This document shows, one piece after another, positions 1 to 9,454 of a stretch of 60,534 nucleotides of DNA; positions within the stretch are counted from its first letter, which is position 1, and the number at the start of each line of letters is the position of its first letter. The position numbers and the translations under genes were made by a program. The notes beneath the pieces were generated by a model that searched no databases, had not been told where the DNA came from, and saw only the letters and a program-made list of their open reading frames with translations. The stretch is from Paracoccaceae bacterium (GTDB lineage: Bacteria; Pseudomonadota; Alphaproteobacteria; Rhodobacterales; Rhodobacteraceae): the NCBI GenBank assembly GCA_026989355.1, contig JALSJM010000006.1, forward strand, positions 1 to 60,534, given 5' to 3'.

Positions 1-963
1 CACGGTCATATTTCACGCCATAGGCTTCGACAAAGAAATCGAACGCGGCCTCTGCATCCTCTTTTGTTTCGGCCATCCAGATATCCTGCAGGTGGCCCTT
101 GGCTTTGGCTTGCAGCGACTTCGGCATGGCGTTCAGAACGTTGCCGGTCTTGTGCACCCAGCAGCGTTGCTCGCGGGTTGTGCCAAACACCTCGCGCAGA
201 GCGTTCCAGAAGCCGAGCGCGCCGTCGCCGATGGCCAGGCCGGGGGTCTTTCTCAGGCCGCGGCGCTTGAGATCCAGCAGCCGTTCGCGCCAGCTCTGGC
301 TGCTTTCGCGGTAGCCGTCCACAAGGCCCAGAATGTCCTTGTTGCCCCACTCATCGGCGCCGATAATGACCAGCATGCATTGCTTGTCGGTATCCATGCG
401 CGGCTTGAAGTAAACCCCGTCGGCCCAGAGATACACATAGCGTTTTACCGACAGCTCACGCCGGCACCAGCGTTCGTATTCGGCCCACCACGCTGCCTTG
501 AGGCGCGATATGGTGCTCGGTGTCAGACCTGGCGCATCGGGGCCCGGAAGCGCGGCCAGGGCCTCGCCGAAATCTCCCGCGTGGCCGGCGCTCCTCACCC
601 CTTCAGATACAGCCATGGCAGCAATTCCTCGACCGATTTCGCCCGGCGCGGATAGGGCGGCAGAAGGCTTGATCTGAACCTGATCTTTTCACTGCCTCTG
701 ACCCGGTCCCGCACCCGCGGAACCTTCACCGGAACAGGGCCGATCCCGGTCATCACCTCGCGCTCCGGCAGATGGCCGTGGCGAACAAGGCGCGCCCGGC
801 CAGCGGAATCCTTCAGGTGCGCGTGCCTGGCCAGCAGATCGCAAAGCTCCGCTTCAACCGCCTGCGCCAACAGATCCCGCGCCCCCTTGCGCAGGATCTC
901 CGTCAGCGGATCAGGCGAAATTCCGGCTGGATCAATGAGCCGCAAAATCGTATCGTCTTTCAT
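1..963 (-). pseudogene. IS256-family transposase, frameshifted and truncated by window edge
   Basis: The start is the ATG at 963, preceded by an AAAAGGAT ribosome-binding stretch. The first 122 residues show the IS256 N-terminal region, including a PRVRDR motif and the SVEELLPWLYLKG stretch. The frame then hits TGA at 597-595. The expected continuation (GDFGEALAAL, YVYLWADGVYFKPRMDTDKQ, then LVIIGADE and GDGALGFW) lies in the -1 frame from there to the window edge, including the first catalytic Asp region. Either a one-base deletion in the G-run or a -1 shift joins the two parts. IS256 transposases are normally one unbroken frame, so I treat it as inactive. About four residues around the junction (VRSAGHAG) do not match the usual spacing, which favours real damage over programmed shifting. 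Confidence 0.75.
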
Positions 964-1022
964 GTGGCATATCCTTTTCTCTTCGAGAACCGCGGCATGT
1001 GAACACCGCCATGATATGCCAC
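964..1022. repeat. 10-bp perfect inverted repeat upstream of the IS256 transposase
   Basis: GTGGCATATC at 964-973 is matched by its exact complement GATATGCCAC at 1013-1022. The left arm overlaps the ribosome-binding site directly before the transposase ATG at 963. Such a repeat could fold in the mRNA leader and sequester the start, or be part of a transposase binding site. The role is inferred. Confidence 0.5.
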
Positions 1023-1055
1023 CCAATCAACCCATCACCAACTTTCGGACATTGC

Positions 1056-1160
1056 TCAATACACCGGCTGGAATTCACGCTGGACTGTTTCGCCCAGGAT
1101 ACCCTCGACCGCCTGACGCTTCCAGGTGCTGACCTGATTGGGGTGCACCTGATGCCTTAT
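1056..1160 (-). pseudogene. IS3-family OrfA remnant
   Basis: Reading leftward, this fragment ends in a TGA at 1058-1056 and contains QVHPNQVSTWKRQAVEGI, the typical helix-turn-helix end segment of IS3-family OrfA proteins (usually about 90-100 residues). No intact N-terminal half can be found to its right and no OrfB follows to its left, where the IS256 element begins. It is a dead fragment, probably the target into which the IS256 element inserted. Confidence 0.6.
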
Positions 1161-1565
1161 CGCATCATCTTCTGTCCCTTCCTGCTGATGGACATTCTCG
1201 CCGGGAATAGTCTGCCGAACCCGTATTCGGACAATGCCGCCACGACGGGCCAGCCGCATTGTCGCTGTAAGGATCGGGCATCGTGTTGTGGGCGGATTGC
1301 CGCGTATATCAATCCGCATAGGCTCTTAAACTCGGGATTAATTCGCCAAGAATAAACCAAATACGAATGTCGAACCCGCGAAGGCTCATCTAGATACGGC
1401 GATACTGTCGGCATCGGGGCGCTTCCGATACCTGCCGGCCTGATTTTTTTTGGGGAAACAGGTTTTTGGGGGGGAACAGAGCAGTGCGACGTTCTGAAAA
1501 TCAATTCCTTGCCTTTGAGCCCGAAAGACAATCGTTCGCTTTTCGCCTGAAGGTAAAGGTTTGAT
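1161..1565. other. Non-coding stretch between IS remnants and the first glycosyltransferase
   Basis: No convincing gene on either strand. It carries homopolymer runs (T-run then G-runs near 1445-1475) and the composition becomes less GC-rich towards 1400-1560. The last bases, AAAGGTTTGAT before 1566, supply a ribosome-binding site for the following gene. A promoter for the 1566-9454 gene block should lie here, but I do not see a confident -35/-10 pair. Confidence 0.5.
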
Positions 1566-2855
1566 ATGCCGAAACTGCTTATCTACTCGCATGACACTTA
1601 CGGATTGGGAAATATTCGCCGGATGCTTGCGATTGCGGCGCATTTGTCCAAAAGAAATCCTGATCTTTCCATATTGCTTGTATCGGGTTCTCCGATGCTG
1701 CATGCCTTTCGGGTTGAACCCCAAATCGATTTCATCAAGTTGCCCTGCCTTTCCCGTCTGGAAACAGGAAAATACGTATCCGTACATCGCGGGGTCGACA
1801 TTGAACAAGTTTTGCGGATCCGAGCGAATATCCTGGAATGCACGATAAGGGATTTTCAGCCCGATGTGCTGCTGGTCGACAAGAAGCCGATCGGCCTGGA
1901 AGGGGAACTTGGTCCTGCCTTCGATACTATGGAGAACGCCGCAAGCCGGCCGCATCTGGTCCTGCTTCTGCGCGACATTCTTGACTGTCCGGAAAGAACC
2001 CGCGCCGTTTGGGCAAAGAACCGTTACTGCGATGCCATCGAAACATACTATGACCGTGTTCTGGTTGTGGGAAACAGATCGGTTTTTGATGTGGCCGAGA
2101 ACTACTCCTTTCCCCATGCGGTTGCAAAGAAGATGCGATATTGCGGATACCTTGAAAGAGAAAGGAGTCCGCACAGCATTCAGGCCACAAGACAGGAACT
2201 GGGCCTGTCGGCGCGTGGAAAAATGGTTCTGGTGACTGTCGGAGGTGGCGCAGACGGGCAGAAAATACTGAATTGTTACATTCAGGGCCTGAAAAACAGT
2301 CCGCAAGGGGCCGGACATAAAAGTCTGCTTCTATGTGGGCCCGAGATGCCGCTGGAACAGCGTTCCAGATTCGAAACTCTTGCCTCCAGACTTCCCGGCG
2401 TTCAGGTCCGGGAATTCACGGATGACATCATGCGCTACATGGCTGCAGCAGACGTCGTTATATCAATGGCAGGGTATAATACGATCTGCGAACTGCTGAC
2501 CTTGAAGAAGAACGCCATCGTGGTGCCCAGAACCAAGCCGGTTCTGGAGCAATTCATAAGAGCGAAACGGTTGGCAGAACTTGGACTTGTAAAGACCATT
2601 TTCCCTGATGAACTGCAGCCGGAGCTGCTGGCAAGTTCCGTGAGAGCGGCACTTGAGGAAGGTGCGATCCGGCGAGCGAACAACTGCCATATGGACATGG
2701 GTGGTCTGGATCGCGTTGAAGAAGAGATATTGTCACTGATGGGGGCCCCCTCAAAGGTATATCTTCCGAATTTCATGCCCGGAAGCCATCGGCGCACCGT
2801 TTTCAAAACGGATTTCAAAACGAATGTCCGGCCGATAAGTCTGGAGCAGGAGTAG
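1566..2855 (+). CDS. Predicted glycosyltransferase, MurG/GT28-like fold
   Basis: A 429-residue protein of the GT-B class resembling the predicted glycosyltransferases related to MurG. The N-terminus MPKLLIYSHDTYGLGNIRR has the glycine-containing first loop with a His-Asp-x-x-Gly-x-Gly-N arrangement. The C-terminal half has MVLVTVGGGADGQ, the start of the nucleotide-sugar domain, and a late VVISMAGYNTICELL segment of the kind that binds the donor diphosphate. The last 40 residues are a polar tail. The start is fixed by AAAGG seven bases upstream. It is the first gene of a five-gene collinear block (1566-9454) with about 50% GC in a sampled stretch, unlike the roughly 68% of later genes. The sugar it transfers cannot be told from sequence. 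Confidence 0.8.
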   Translation: MPKLLIYSHDTYGLGNIRRMLAIAAHLSKRNPDLSILLVSGSPMLHAFRVEPQIDFIKLPCLSRLETGKYVSVHRGVDIEQVLRIRANILECTIRDFQPDVLLVDKKPIGLEGELGPAFDTMENAASRPHLVLLLRDILDCPERTRAVWAKNRYCDAIETYYDRVLVVGNRSVFDVAENYSFPHAVAKKMRYCGYLERERSPHSIQATRQELGLSARGKMVLVTVGGGADGQKILNCYIQGLKNSPQGAGHKSLLLCGPEMPLEQRSRFETLASRLPGVQVREFTDDIMRYMAAADVVISMAGYNTICELLTLKKNAIVVPRTKPVLEQFIRAKRLAELGLVKTIFPDELQPELLASSVRAALEEGAIRRANNCHMDMGGLDRVEEEILSLMGAPSKVYLPNFMPGSHRRTVFKTDFKTNVRPISLEQE

Positions 2856-2858
2856 ATC

Positions 2859-4073
2859 ATGCGTATAGGCTATGTTGTCAAACGCTATCCTCGCTTTTCC
2901 GAGACGTTCATAGTCAACGAAATTCTTGCACATGAGGCAGCCGGCCTGGATGTCAGGATTTTTGCGCTGCTCCCTCCAGAGGACACACATTTCCAGGATA
3001 TCATCGCGCGTGTTCGGGCGCCCGTTACCTATTTGCGGGCCAGGAGCAGCAAGACCAGTGAATTCTGGTCCACATTGCTTCACGCGGCGAAAGAATTGCC
3101 GGATGTCTGGAAATACCTGTCTGCCGGACCGGATGAAACACCACGGGAAGTGCTTCAGGCGTTGATTCTGGCGCTGGAGATCAAGAAACAGGGCATCAGC
3201 CATCTGCACGCTCATTTTGCGACTTCGGCAACCGTTGTTGCCCGTCTGGCGGCATCGTTTGCCGGCATCAGTTTCACCTTTACCGCACATGCCAAGGATA
3301 TTTTTCTGGACGACATCAGTCTGGAAAATCTCAGGCAGAAATTCCTGAGTGCGGCGCTGGCTGTGACAGTAAGTGACTACAACGTCATCTATCTGAAGGA
3401 AAAACTGGGGATTTCCGATACCCGGATTCGGAGAATCTACAACGGCCTGGATCTGGAACGATTTTCCTACAGTGAACCGGATCTGGAAAGTTCGAGAATC
3501 GTTGCCGTGGGGCGGCTGGTGGAAAAGAAGGGTTTCGGCATCCTCATTGACGCCTGCAATATACTCAGGTCGCGGAACGTGCATTTCGAATGCCGGATTG
3601 TCGGCACCGGCCCGTTGCAGGCAGAGTTGGAAAATCAGGTGAAAGAGACGGGCCTTGAAGATCAGGTGATACTTTGCGGTCCGCGTCCGCAACATGAAGT
3701 TATCAGGGAAATTCGCAATGCTGCGCTGTTCGTCGCGCCCTGTATCGTCGGCGACGACGGAAACCGGGACGGTCTGCCGACTGTTCTGTTGGAAACGATG
3801 GCATTGGGCACGCCTTGTATTTCCACGAATGTAACGGGAATCCCCGAAGTCATTCATGACAAGATCACCGGGCTGGTGATCGAACAGGGTGATGCTGTCG
3901 GATTGGCGGACACATTGGAAACATTGTTGGGAGACAAGGCGCTGCGCGTCAGGTTGGCGCGGGAAGCCAGAGCGCTTATCGAAGAGAAATTCGATATCAA
4001 ACGGAATGCTGCGGAACTGCGTGAGTGTTTCGCTGCCGCATGTAATGATTTCAGTGGAAAGAACCCGGTATGA
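2859..4073 (+). CDS. Glycosyltransferase family 4, WcaL/colanic-acid-type
   Basis: A 404-residue GT-B enzyme. The N-terminus RIGYVVKRYPRFSETFIVNE matches the start typical of colanic acid glycosyltransferase WcaL and its relatives. The C-terminal domain holds IVAVGRLVEKKGFGILIDA and, later, DGLPTVLLETMALGTPCIST, the E-x7-E-type donor-binding segment of GT4. LHAHFATSATVVARLAA in the N-terminal half is also typical. The ribosome-binding site AGGAG overlaps the end of the previous gene, which ends three bases upstream, so translation is coupled. It probably adds one sugar of a repeat unit at the cytoplasmic membrane face; donor and acceptor are unknown. Confidence 0.88.
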   Translation: MRIGYVVKRYPRFSETFIVNEILAHEAAGLDVRIFALLPPEDTHFQDIIARVRAPVTYLRARSSKTSEFWSTLLHAAKELPDVWKYLSAGPDETPREVLQALILALEIKKQGISHLHAHFATSATVVARLAASFAGISFTFTAHAKDIFLDDISLENLRQKFLSAALAVTVSDYNVIYLKEKLGISDTRIRRIYNGLDLERFSYSEPDLESSRIVAVGRLVEKKGFGILIDACNILRSRNVHFECRIVGTGPLQAELENQVKETGLEDQVILCGPRPQHEVIREIRNAALFVAPCIVGDDGNRDGLPTVLLETMALGTPCISTNVTGIPEVIHDKITGLVIEQGDAVGLADTLETLLGDKALRVRLAREARALIEEKFDIKRNAAELRECFAAACNDFSGKNPV

Positions 4074-5257
4074 GAGCGGCATACGTATGTGCTGACCGGG
4101 GAGTGCCGATATTCGGCATGAAGGGCTGCTCTCTTCATGTTCAGGATGTTGTACGCGAGTTCCTCAAGAGAGGAATAAAGGTTGATTTTTTCGCGGCAAG
4201 CAAGGGTGGTTCCCCGCCGACGGGTCTATCGTCTCGGCCGGTTTACCGGATCACCCGTGAGCAGACCAGGGACAGATCCAGCCGCGAGCAGGCGGACCTT
4301 CTGAACAATGAAAAAATTGCCAGCCTGTTGTCCAGCAAGGGCAGCTACGATTTCGTCTATGAGCGATATTCTCTCTGGAACCATGCAGGGATGGAGTATG
4401 CGAGGGAAATTGGCGTTCCCGGAATTGTTGAAGTGAATGCCCCCTTGATTGAAGAGCAGGCAAGGTATCGAGGGCTGATCGACCGGGATGCTGCCTGCGA
4501 TGCAGCCCGCCGGTGTTTTGCGGCTGCTTCCTGCATCGTCGCAGTTTCAGAGGGGGTGGCAGACTATCTTCAGTCGTTTCCCCAGACCAGGGGAAAGGTG
4601 ATTGTTGTTCCGAATGGGGTAAATCCTGCAAGGTTCAGGCCGTTGGCGTTTCACCAGGTATTTTCAGGTCCACTCGTGACTCTGGGATTTGTCGGCACCC
4701 TGAAACCATGGCACGGGGTCGGGCAGTTGATCGAAGCATTCAGAACAATTCATGCCTGTTACCGAAACACCCGCTTGTTGATTGTTGGCGATGGCCCCGA
4801 ATACGCGGCTTTGAGAGAACAATCCAGGGCCGCCGGACTTGAAAATTCCGTCGTTTTCACCGGTTCTGTGTCATCAGACCGGATACCGGATCTTCTGTCT
4901 CGGATGGATATCGGCATTGCGCCCTATCCGGAGTCAGATGATTTTTATTTCTCGCCCCTGAAGGTTTTTGAATACATGGCGGCCGGATTGCCTGTAGTTG
5001 CCAGCCGCATTGGCCAACTTGCAAGTATCCTGCAGCATGGACAGACAGGCCTGTTATATGAAGCCGGCAACCAGGAAGCGCTTGTCAAGGCGATTTCAAC
5101 GCTTGTTGATGATGGCGTATTTGCCAGGGCGCTTGGCCGGAAAGCCCGGGAAACCATTCTTCTTGATCACACATGGGATATTCGCGTCGAGAAGATCCTG
5201 GATGCCGCCGGTGTCGGCAGGACCATGAAACTCGGGCAGATGAAGAGGTTCAACTGA
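4070..5257 (+). CDS. Glycosyltransferase family 4
   Basis: A 395-residue GT-B protein starting inside the stop of the previous gene (ATGA overlap). The N-terminal domain begins RAAYVCADRGVPIFGMKGCS with VQDVVREFLKRGIKVDFF following. The donor-side domain has VTLGFVGTLKPWHGVGQLIEAF, then LLIVGDGPEYAALR, and PLKVFEYMAAGLPVVASRIG with the catalytic-region Glu pattern. It ends about 25 residues beyond the last helix. Lower GC and codon use match its neighbours. Together with the two preceding genes it gives three consecutive sugar-transfer steps. Confidence 0.88.
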   Translation: MRAAYVCADRGVPIFGMKGCSLHVQDVVREFLKRGIKVDFFAASKGGSPPTGLSSRPVYRITREQTRDRSSREQADLLNNEKIASLLSSKGSYDFVYERYSLWNHAGMEYAREIGVPGIVEVNAPLIEEQARYRGLIDRDAACDAARRCFAAASCIVAVSEGVADYLQSFPQTRGKVIVVPNGVNPARFRPLAFHQVFSGPLVTLGFVGTLKPWHGVGQLIEAFRTIHACYRNTRLLIVGDGPEYAALREQSRAAGLENSVVFTGSVSSDRIPDLLSRMDIGIAPYPESDDFYFSPLKVFEYMAAGLPVVASRIGQLASILQHGQTGLLYEAGNQEALVKAISTLVDDGVFARALGRKARETILLDHTWDIRVEKILDAAGVGRTMKLGQMKRFN

Positions 5258-7089
5258 TGGCGCGCCCCAAGAGCATCCGGCAATCCCTGCCAGGCATTAC
5301 AAGGTTCCTGCGGCATTTCTCTCCTTACCTGCGGGAACACCGTCTGTTGATCGGCGCCTCGATGGCCGCACTGATCGGACAGACATTTCTGCGGTTGCTG
5401 GAGCCCTGGCCGCTGAAATTCGTTATCGACCGCATTGTTCAGCAAGACGATGCGGGCCGTCAGCGTTCCAGCATCGAGTGGCTATCCGCTCTGGACAACA
5501 ACACATTCTTGATCATTGTAACGGTTGCCCTGGTTGTGATTACAGCCATCCGGGCACTGATGGGATACTACTCTACAATAGGCTTCGCACTTGTCGGAAA
5601 CCGAGTTCTGACGAAGGTTCGGAACAAGGTTTTCAAACATCTGCAAACCCTGTCGCTGGAATTTCATGACAAGTCGCGCAGTGGTGATATCGTTGTTCGG
5701 GTGATCGGCGATATCGGCATGCTCAAGGAAATCGCCGTGACCGCGGCAATGCCGTTCATCGGCAATCTGCTGATCCTGTTCGGGATGTTTGGTGTCATGT
5801 TCTGGCTGCACTGGGGCCTGGCCTTGCTGGTCGTTGCCACAACCCCTCTGCTTTGGTTGCTGACCATGCGCCGCAGCAAGAAAATCCAGGAGGTATCGCG
5901 CAACAACCGAAAACGCGAAGGAGACATGGCGGCTACCGCGTCGGAATCCATCGGCGCAATCAAGACTGTCCAGGCCTTGTCGCTGGGAGACCAGTTCGAC
6001 AGGACATTCGCAAGCGCGAACAAGAAAAGCCTGAAGGAAGGCGTGAAGGTCAAACGTCTTTCGGCAGGCCTGGAGCGTTCTGTTGATGTCCTGGTTGCCG
6101 TGGCGAGCGCGTTGGTCCTGTGGTATGGCGCACATCTCGTGTTGTCGGCAGAACTGACCGCCGGTGAGCTTCTGGTTTTCATCTTTTACCTCCGTCGCGC
6201 CTTCAGGCCGTTGCGAGACTTCGCAAAATATACGGCCAGACTTGCAAAAGCCTCTGCAGCCGGAGAGCGGGTCCTGGAGTTGATGGAGCAAAAGCCAGAG
6301 GTTACCGAAAAAAGAGACGCTGTTGTCGCACCGCCTTTCAGGGGCGAAATCGCCTTCATCCATACGAGCTTCTCATATTCCTCGGGACAACCCGTGTTAA
6401 GTGATGTGACTTTCCGTGTGGACCCTGGGCAACATGTTGCAATTGTCGGGCCATCCGGTGCCGGCAAATCGACAATCACAGCTCTGTTGATGCGGCTCTA
6501 TGATCCGAAGCACGGGGTGGTTGCGATCGATGAAACCGACATAAGGGATTTCACGCTGGAATCTCTTCGCAGCCAGATTTCTGTTGTTCTGCAGGATACC
6601 ATCCTTTTCGCATCCAGTGTGCGGAACAATATTTCTGCCGGTCAGGATGTTTCCATGACGGAAATAGAAGACGCAGCCAGACTGGCAAACATCCACGACT
6701 TCATCGTATCTTTGCCAGAAGGCTACGACACGATTGTCGGAGAACGCGGTGTCACCTTGTCGAATGGGCAAAGACAGCGGATCGCCATCGCGCGTGCCGC
6801 AGTCAGAAAGACACCGATCCTTGTTCTGGATGAGCCGACCACCGGTCTGGACCGGAAGAATGAACGTATGGTTCTTGACGCCATGTACAAGCTCGCAAAG
6901 GGGCGAACCACGCTTGTCATTACTCATCGCCCGGAAACTGCAATGCGGGCGGACGAAATCATCTATCTGCAAGATGGGAAAATCATGGAGCAGGGAACAC
7001 ATGATGAATTGTTGCGTCGTGGGGAAACCTATGCCCGAAATTTCTTCGGTGATGGGGCCAACACCAGACAGGATATTGTGAGTATCTAA
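5257..7089 (+). CDS. ABC exporter, fused permease and ATPase (MsbA-like)
   Basis: A 610-residue half-transporter. The start is the ATG at 5257 sharing its A with the preceding TGA, with GAAGAGG upstream. Residues 1-320 hold about six membrane segments (for example IGNLLILFGMFGVMFWLHWGL). The nucleotide-binding domain has Walker A GPSGAGKST near residue 398, an ABC signature near residue 501, Walker B ILVLDEPTTGLD and the switch His in TLVITHRPET. The signature reads LSNGQ rather than LSGGQ, a tolerated variation. The class covers lipid and lipid-linked glycan exporters as well as peptide exporters. Placed after three glycosyltransferases, export of the lipid-linked product is the likely job; this is inference. 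Confidence 0.88.
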   Translation: MARPKSIRQSLPGITRFLRHFSPYLREHRLLIGASMAALIGQTFLRLLEPWPLKFVIDRIVQQDDAGRQRSSIEWLSALDNNTFLIIVTVALVVITAIRALMGYYSTIGFALVGNRVLTKVRNKVFKHLQTLSLEFHDKSRSGDIVVRVIGDIGMLKEIAVTAAMPFIGNLLILFGMFGVMFWLHWGLALLVVATTPLLWLLTMRRSKKIQEVSRNNRKREGDMAATASESIGAIKTVQALSLGDQFDRTFASANKKSLKEGVKVKRLSAGLERSVDVLVAVASALVLWYGAHLVLSAELTAGELLVFIFYLRRAFRPLRDFAKYTARLAKASAAGERVLELMEQKPEVTEKRDAVVAPPFRGEIAFIHTSFSYSSGQPVLSDVTFRVDPGQHVAIVGPSGAGKSTITALLMRLYDPKHGVVAIDETDIRDFTLESLRSQISVVLQDTILFASSVRNNISAGQDVSMTEIEDAARLANIHDFIVSLPEGYDTIVGERGVTLSNGQRQRIAIARAAVRKTPILVLDEPTTGLDRKNERMVLDAMYKLAKGRTTLVITHRPETAMRADEIIYLQDGKIMEQGTHDELLRRGETYARNFFGDGANTRQDIVSI

Positions 7090-7090
7090 C

Positions 7091-9454
7091 GTGCTTTCTC
7101 CAGCCGAACAGTCGCTTGTCCGTCGCGATGTCAATCTGCCGGGCCTTGCAACACTACTTGACGATGAGATGTTTCTTGAAGAGCTGAAAAAGGCCCTGCC
7201 AGATCTGGGGCTGTCCACGGCACGCCGGACATACATCCGCCACAAGCCGGGAATGAACTGCCTGGTCCGCTACGAGGTAGGAAATTCCGAAGGCACCTTT
7301 GACGTCTATGCGAAAACGTATTCTTCGTTTTCGAATGAGAAGTTGAACAAGGCAAAAGAGCGGGCGTCCGTGACCACCGCGCTCGGCTTCGGGAGAATTC
7401 TCCTCGATTCCGGTTCTATCCAGGTTTGTGCATTTCCTAACGATGACAAGCTCAAGACATTACTTCGGCTGGGTGTTCCCGGCCAGGGTCAGGGGCTGGT
7501 TTCAAGAATATTCACGCCCGATTCGGGCTTGCCGGAAACGGTCAGCCTTGAAACACTGCAATACAAGCCGGAAAGACGGTATGTTGCTCAATTGAAAAGC
7601 AGTGCCGGAGATGTCGCCGCTGCAAAATTCTATACCTCGCATGCCTTTGATCAGGCTTACCGGAATGCCAGGCATGTAACGGACGAGACCGATAGCCTGT
7701 TTCCCAGGCTGATTGGCAGGTCAAAACGACATCACATTCTGGCTTTTGAATGGATACGCGGCACGGTGCTGAATGACGAATTCAGATCTCCGGATTTTGA
7801 TATCCGATACGTCCATTCGCTTGCAGAGGCCCTTTCCAGCTTCCACATTCCGAAATTCGAGGGTTTGGCGCCTCAGGATACTTCTGCCAAGGCGGCCAAA
7901 CTGGCCGCCCATGCGCGAGGTATCGGTTTTCTCGTGCCGAAACTTGAACGGCAGGCAGCAAGACTGGCTAGAGAACTTGCCCGTGAACTGGAACATCTTC
8001 CGAATTTGTCGTTCCGCATCCATAACGATCTATATGCCAAGCAGGTTCTTTGTACCGATGATGGAATCCGGCTGGTTGATTCCGATGATATCTGCCTGGG
8101 GCATCCGGCCGCGGATCTTGGCCTGTTCATTGCCCACCTGGAACGAAACATCATCAGTGGCGGGCTCGACCCCGCTCTTGCCAGAAGCGTAAGATCTGCG
8201 CTGATCAAAAGATATCGGCCCCATATTGGCTATGACATCATTGGTTCTGTTGACCTGTTTGTCTCCCTCGGCCTGATGCAGCTCACGCATCACCCATACC
8301 GTACTTGCCTGAAGAACTGGCCCGAGGTCATGGCCATGATACTCGATCGGGCAGACCACCATTTGCAAGAATATCTTTGCACAGGGCGCCCGGGAAAAAC
8401 CGCTGTTGCCCATGGCTCATATTCCGGTGTCGATGTGGATGACCCTTTTGATATTGGAAATGACCCTGCCATGCCATCGAACAGGGATGCATTGGACCCG
8501 GGAGTGATCGCGCCAATTCTTTCGAGGTTGATCGGCGTGTCCGGTCAGCCAGTTCCGGCACGTGCCCTGAAAAGTATCCGAGCCCTCCGCCACAAGCCTG
8601 GTCGTCGTTGTGTGATCGAATATTGTTTTCGCACAGGATTGGAACACGGGCGCCAGGATACATACCGGTTTATCGGCAAGAAACGAGCGCGCGGTCTGGA
8701 CCTGAGAACATTCAGGGTGAATGCTGCCCTTTATTCGAATGGATTTGGACAAGGCTGTCCTGATGGAATCGAGGTTCCACAGCCAATCGGTTGTATTCCG
8801 GAGCTGAATATGTGGATACAGCGAAGCGTTAGCGGACAAAATCCATTCCCATTGTTTCACAAAAACGAAGACCCGACCGTGGGCAAGCGGATCGCAGGCC
8901 TTCTCTTCAAGCTGCACTCGGCAAATGTTCCCAGCAAACGACAACACGATTTGCAGGACGAAATGACCATCCTGGAAACCCAACTGGGAAAAGTTGCGGA
9001 TTCAAATGCGCATATGAAAGAGCGCATTCACGCCGTCCTGTCAGCCTGCCGAGACCTTTGCGACAATGCGCCAGAGCCGCGTTACACTGGAATACACAGG
9101 GATTTCTACCATGATCAGGTTCTTGTCCGACCCGGGAAAATCTATCTGCTTGATCTTGACCTTTATTGCATCGGAGATCCGGCCCTCGATTTGGGTAATT
9201 TCATTGCGCATATCGAAGAACAGTCTTTGCGCGAGTTCAATGATGTCACGGTTTGCGAAAGGGCCGTGGACTTGCTGATCAGCCACTACTGCGATCTGGT
9301 AGGAGAGGATATTTCCGAAGCAATCGAGATGTATTCCACGCTTTCGTTTGTCCGCCATATTGCGATCAGCCAACGTATAACCAAACGAAACGGCTTTACG
9401 GAAAGAATTATCGAAATCTGTGAGTCGAAACTGGGGTCAGGTCAAAAGACATGA
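7091..9454 (+). CDS. Tandem phosphotransferase (two APH/choline-kinase-like domains)
   Basis: A 787-residue protein beginning with GTG one base after the ABC transporter stop. It contains two aminoglycoside-phosphotransferase-like kinase domains. The first has the catalytic loop HNDLYAKQVL near residue 311 and the metal-binding DSDDICLGHPAADLG near 330. The second has HRDFYHDQVLV near 669 and LLDLDLYCIGDPALDLGNF near 690. Both halves open with similar RHKPG...C.V.Y strands (RHKPGMNCLVRYEV and RHKPGRRCVIEYCF), so the protein arose by internal duplication and both catalytic sites look intact. APH-fold kinases phosphorylate small hydroxyl compounds including sugars and choline. In this block it could phosphorylate a sugar or glycolipid head group. 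The substrate is unknown. Confidence 0.8.
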   Translation: MLSPAEQSLVRRDVNLPGLATLLDDEMFLEELKKALPDLGLSTARRTYIRHKPGMNCLVRYEVGNSEGTFDVYAKTYSSFSNEKLNKAKERASVTTALGFGRILLDSGSIQVCAFPNDDKLKTLLRLGVPGQGQGLVSRIFTPDSGLPETVSLETLQYKPERRYVAQLKSSAGDVAAAKFYTSHAFDQAYRNARHVTDETDSLFPRLIGRSKRHHILAFEWIRGTVLNDEFRSPDFDIRYVHSLAEALSSFHIPKFEGLAPQDTSAKAAKLAAHARGIGFLVPKLERQAARLARELARELEHLPNLSFRIHNDLYAKQVLCTDDGIRLVDSDDICLGHPAADLGLFIAHLERNIISGGLDPALARSVRSALIKRYRPHIGYDIIGSVDLFVSLGLMQLTHHPYRTCLKNWPEVMAMILDRADHHLQEYLCTGRPGKTAVAHGSYSGVDVDDPFDIGNDPAMPSNRDALDPGVIAPILSRLIGVSGQPVPARALKSIRALRHKPGRRCVIEYCFRTGLEHGRQDTYRFIGKKRARGLDLRTFRVNAALYSNGFGQGCPDGIEVPQPIGCIPELNMWIQRSVSGQNPFPLFHKNEDPTVGKRIAGLLFKLHSANVPSKRQHDLQDEMTILETQLGKVADSNAHMKERIHAVLSACRDLCDNAPEPRYTGIHRDFYHDQVLVRPGKIYLLDLDLYCIGDPALDLGNFIAHIEEQSLREFNDVTVCERAVDLLISHYCDLVGEDISEAIEMYSTLSFVRHIAISQRITKRNGFTERIIEICESKLGSGQKT

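Larger units (their letters stand above)
1..1058 (-). mobile_element. IS256-family insertion sequence, partial
   Basis: The leftmost kilobase reads leftward as an IS256 (Mutator-type) element. Its transposase starts at 963 and continues past the left edge of the window, so the distal end is missing. The right end is inferred to lie near 1058, because the sequence from about 1056 rightward belongs to a different transposase remnant of the IS3 family; the IS256 element seems to have landed in that remnant. I cannot define the terminal inverted repeats since only one end is present. The boundary is an inference. Confidence 0.7.
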
